Source: JANSWY01 sp965243755
GTDB taxonomy: Bacteria; Bacteroidota; Bacteroidia; Cytophagales; Cyclobacteriaceae
Length of the DNA: 64,000 nucleotides
Direction: 5' to 3'
Assembly (NCBI GenBank): GCA_965243755.1
Contig: CBDEVW010000004.1
Location: 620,001 to 684,000, forward strand
In this document: piece after piece, positions 62,548-64,000 of the stretch
Position numbering within the stretch: position 1 is the stretch's first letter
Layout of the letters: each line of letters opens with the position of its first letter
Made by a program: the position numbers and the translations under genes
Notes under the pieces: generated by a model
What the model saw: only the letters and a program-made list of their open reading frames with translations
Told to the model about the DNA's origin: nothing
Databases searched by the model: none

Positions 62548-63309
62548 ATGCTTCATTTGAGATATAGTCGGAACAGGATTTTTATAACTAAAGAAGAGCA
62601 ACAAGCCATCAAAGATTTTCCAATTCTGTTGGCAGGATGTGGCATTGGAAGTGTAATAGCTGAATGCGCTTTGCGGTTTGGCTTTGAAAACCTAACGATT
62701 ATCGATGGTGATCAGGTGGAGTTATCAAACCTTAATCGACAGAACTATATAGAGTCTGACATTGCTTCGATGAAAGTAGAGGCAATCAGAAAGCGTTTAT
62801 TGTCAATTAATCAGGATGCCAACATCAATGTATGCGATAATTACCTGACCACCGATAATGTAGTGGAGCTGGTTGCAGGCCATAAAGTGGCTGTGAATGC
62901 CCTCGATTTTGATTCACCTATCCCATTGAAATTTGATAATGTCTGTCAGGACTTGAATATTCATGTTCTGCACCCGTTCAACCTGGGTTGGGGTGGAGCA
63001 TTAAGTGTAATTGATCCACACGGACCTACGATGGATATTTTAGCGGATGACGGTGATGAACCTTTTAATGAGCTGAATGTGGTCAATTACATGTCTAGTT
63101 TTATGCGATTTTGGGGCGAACCACAAGAGTGGCTCGAGGAAGTCGTTGAGAATTATCATGCTGAGGTAGAGAATTTATCACCACCTCAGCTTTCAATTGG
63201 TTCCTGGACTGTTGCTGCAATGTGTACCAACGTCATGTTTCGGTTATGCACCAACAAGGACATAAAACAATTCCCGGAATTCTACTTTTCTACAATTCTT
63301 GAAGATTAA
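62548..63309 (+). CDS. ThiF/E1-like adenylating protein
   Basis: A 253-residue protein with the ThiF/MoeB/E1 nucleotide-binding fold: LLAGCGIGSVIAECALRFG (about residues 25-43), IIDGDQVELSNLNRQNY (about 48-64, the Arg finger and acidic loop), and ASMKVEAI with the catalytic Lys. The zinc CxxC pair and an obvious catalytic Cys are not visible, so it may adenylate a substrate without thioester transfer. The ATG at 62548 is preferred over the TTG at 62530. It overlaps the convergent regulator by 4 bases. The substrate is unknown. Confidence 0.85.
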   Translation: MLHLRYSRNRIFITKEEQQAIKDFPILLAGCGIGSVIAECALRFGFENLTIIDGDQVELSNLNRQNYIESDIASMKVEAIRKRLLSINQDANINVCDNYLTTDNVVELVAGHKVAVNALDFDSPIPLKFDNVCQDLNIHVLHPFNLGWGGALSVIDPHGPTMDILADDGDEPFNELNVVNYMSSFMRFWGEPQEWLEEVVENYHAEVENLSPPQLSIGSWTVAAMCTNVMFRLCTNKDIKQFPEFYFSTILED

Positions 63310-63989
63310 AGCAGTTTGTTTCCAGTGGCAAACGCAATGGCTTCTGAAATATTAGCCACTTGCAATTTGTCAAAAATCTTTCGTCGGTGAAATTTTACTG
63401 TATCTGCTGAAACAAATATTGCATCCGCGATTTCATGGATCTTATATCCTCTGACAGAATAAATCAAAATTTCTTTCTCCCTTTTAGTGAGTTTGATTTC
63501 TTCCTGCTCTCTCCAGAGATTCATTTCAAGGTCATAGCTTAAGACTTTATTGCTTCCTTTCTGGTAGATTTTAATATTTCCCGCATCATGTGCGTTGGAT
63601 AGGGAAACAATACACATGGCTTTCCAGATCTTCCCTTGCTCCGTCAGAAACATCGGTGTTAATTTTTGATTGATCAGCGTGGTGTGACCATCAGAGTTCT
63701 TTAAATGGAAGTCGTACGAAATGGTATAATCTTTTCTGGACTCCACTGGAATTTGTTCATAAAACTCAAATCCAATGTTGTTAATTTTTAGTAACAGGTC
63801 CAGATCTGATTCTTTTACATTTTTAAAATAAAAGGCGTATCCAAGTTCCTTTACTTCTTCTGCAGTATGCCCACAGAGGAAAAGCGGGTTGTCAGAAACG
63901 TACTCGAATCCTTGTTGCTCATAGTCAATTACATAGATGCTCTCATAACTTATCCTGGCAAAGGCATTAATGGGTTCGAGATAATTCAT
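63306..63989 (-). CDS. PAS-LuxR transcriptional regulator
   Basis: A 227-residue regulator. The N-terminal ~125 residues look like a PAS domain (YVIDYEQQGFEYVSDNPLFLCGHTAEEV...). The C-terminal LuxR/GerE HTH spans about residues 160-225: LTKREKEILIYSVRGYKIHEIADAIFVSADTVKFHRRKIF. This type is common in Bacteroidota. The ATG is 11 bases from the window end and the gene is complete. Its ligand and targets are unknown. It lies outside the element. Confidence 0.9.
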   Translation of the reverse strand: MNYLEPINAFARISYESIYVIDYEQQGFEYVSDNPLFLCGHTAEEVKELGYAFYFKNVKESDLDLLLKINNIGFEFYEQIPVESRKDYTISYDFHLKNSDGHTTLINQKLTPMFLTEQGKIWKAMCIVSLSNAHDAGNIKIYQKGSNKVLSYDLEMNLWREQEEIKLTKREKEILIYSVRGYKIHEIADAIFVSADTVKFHRRKIFDKLQVANISEAIAFATGNKLL

Positions 63990-64000
63990 TGTTTGTTGTT

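Overview
The window comes from a Bacteroidota chromosome, most likely a gliding Cytophagales-type bacterium. The signs are a GldC homologue, two large proteins with type IX secretion (T9SS) sorting tails, a SusC/CarboxypepD-type TonB receptor, the ftsX-DUF3098-uppP-truB-ribF gene order, and promoters with the TAnnTTTG -7 box. Species cannot be fixed from the sequence alone.

Positions 1-24,737 are ordinary core genome: a tight rightward operon (ftsX, DUF3098, uppP, truB, ribF, two CoA-transferase subunits, an M48 lipoprotein peptidase, gldC), a TonB receptor, a fasciclin lipoprotein, tRNA-Arg(TCG), sucC, a LolD-like ATPase, an EamA permease, a secreted GH13 amylase, two T9SS cargo proteins, gap, and tRNA-Glu(TTC).

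Positions 24,738-62,391 are a roughly 37.6-kb integrated element inside tRNA-Glu, bounded by a 22-bp direct repeat of the tRNA 3' end. A tyrosine integrase lies at the right end and a small excisionase-like HTH protein at the left. Paired ACTGTCG repeats with the same 12-bp period sit at both ends and look like integrase arm sites. No conjugation or phage structural genes are visible. The replication-type gene at the left encodes a divergent family-A-polymerase-like palm protein with a very AT-rich, palindrome-containing in-frame insertion.

The element carries two cargos. The first (about 28.0-51.2 kb) looks like a dedicated peptide-maturation and export locus. It has a family 2 glycosyltransferase, an O-antigen-ligase-like membrane protein with TPRs, and four small peptide precursors. 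A fifth precursor is split by a 2,572-bp IS21-family element with a 5-bp target duplication, and other copies are decayed. All five precursors share [ED]LNSxxxANA|E-x5-C-x7-C. Downstream are two paralogous beta-propeller lipoproteins, a CxxC thioredoxin-like lipoprotein, an RND adaptor, two different RND permeases, a TolC-like channel, a type I signal peptidase lying inside the pump operon, and a transglutaminase/discoidin lipoprotein. The invariant ANA before the mature peptide is a canonical AxA signal-peptidase site, which links peptides and peptidase. This is the strongest candidate for an undescribed system; its layout recalls the NVEALA-type small proteins of Bacteroides.

The second cargo (51.4-60.9 kb) looks like a defence region: a PD-(D/E)XK nuclease, a TnsA-like nuclease, an OLD-type ATPase/Toprim protein, a DUF3800 protein, a three-gene unknown/STAS/GHKL-ATPase operon, and a frameshifted DNA/RNA non-specific nuclease. 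Six copies of the palindrome ATACC-N8-GGTAT lie upstream of genes here and of one small secreted protein at the left, suggesting a regulon inside the element.

Positions 62,392-64,000 return to the chromosome with a ThiF-like E1-fold protein and a PAS-LuxR regulator.
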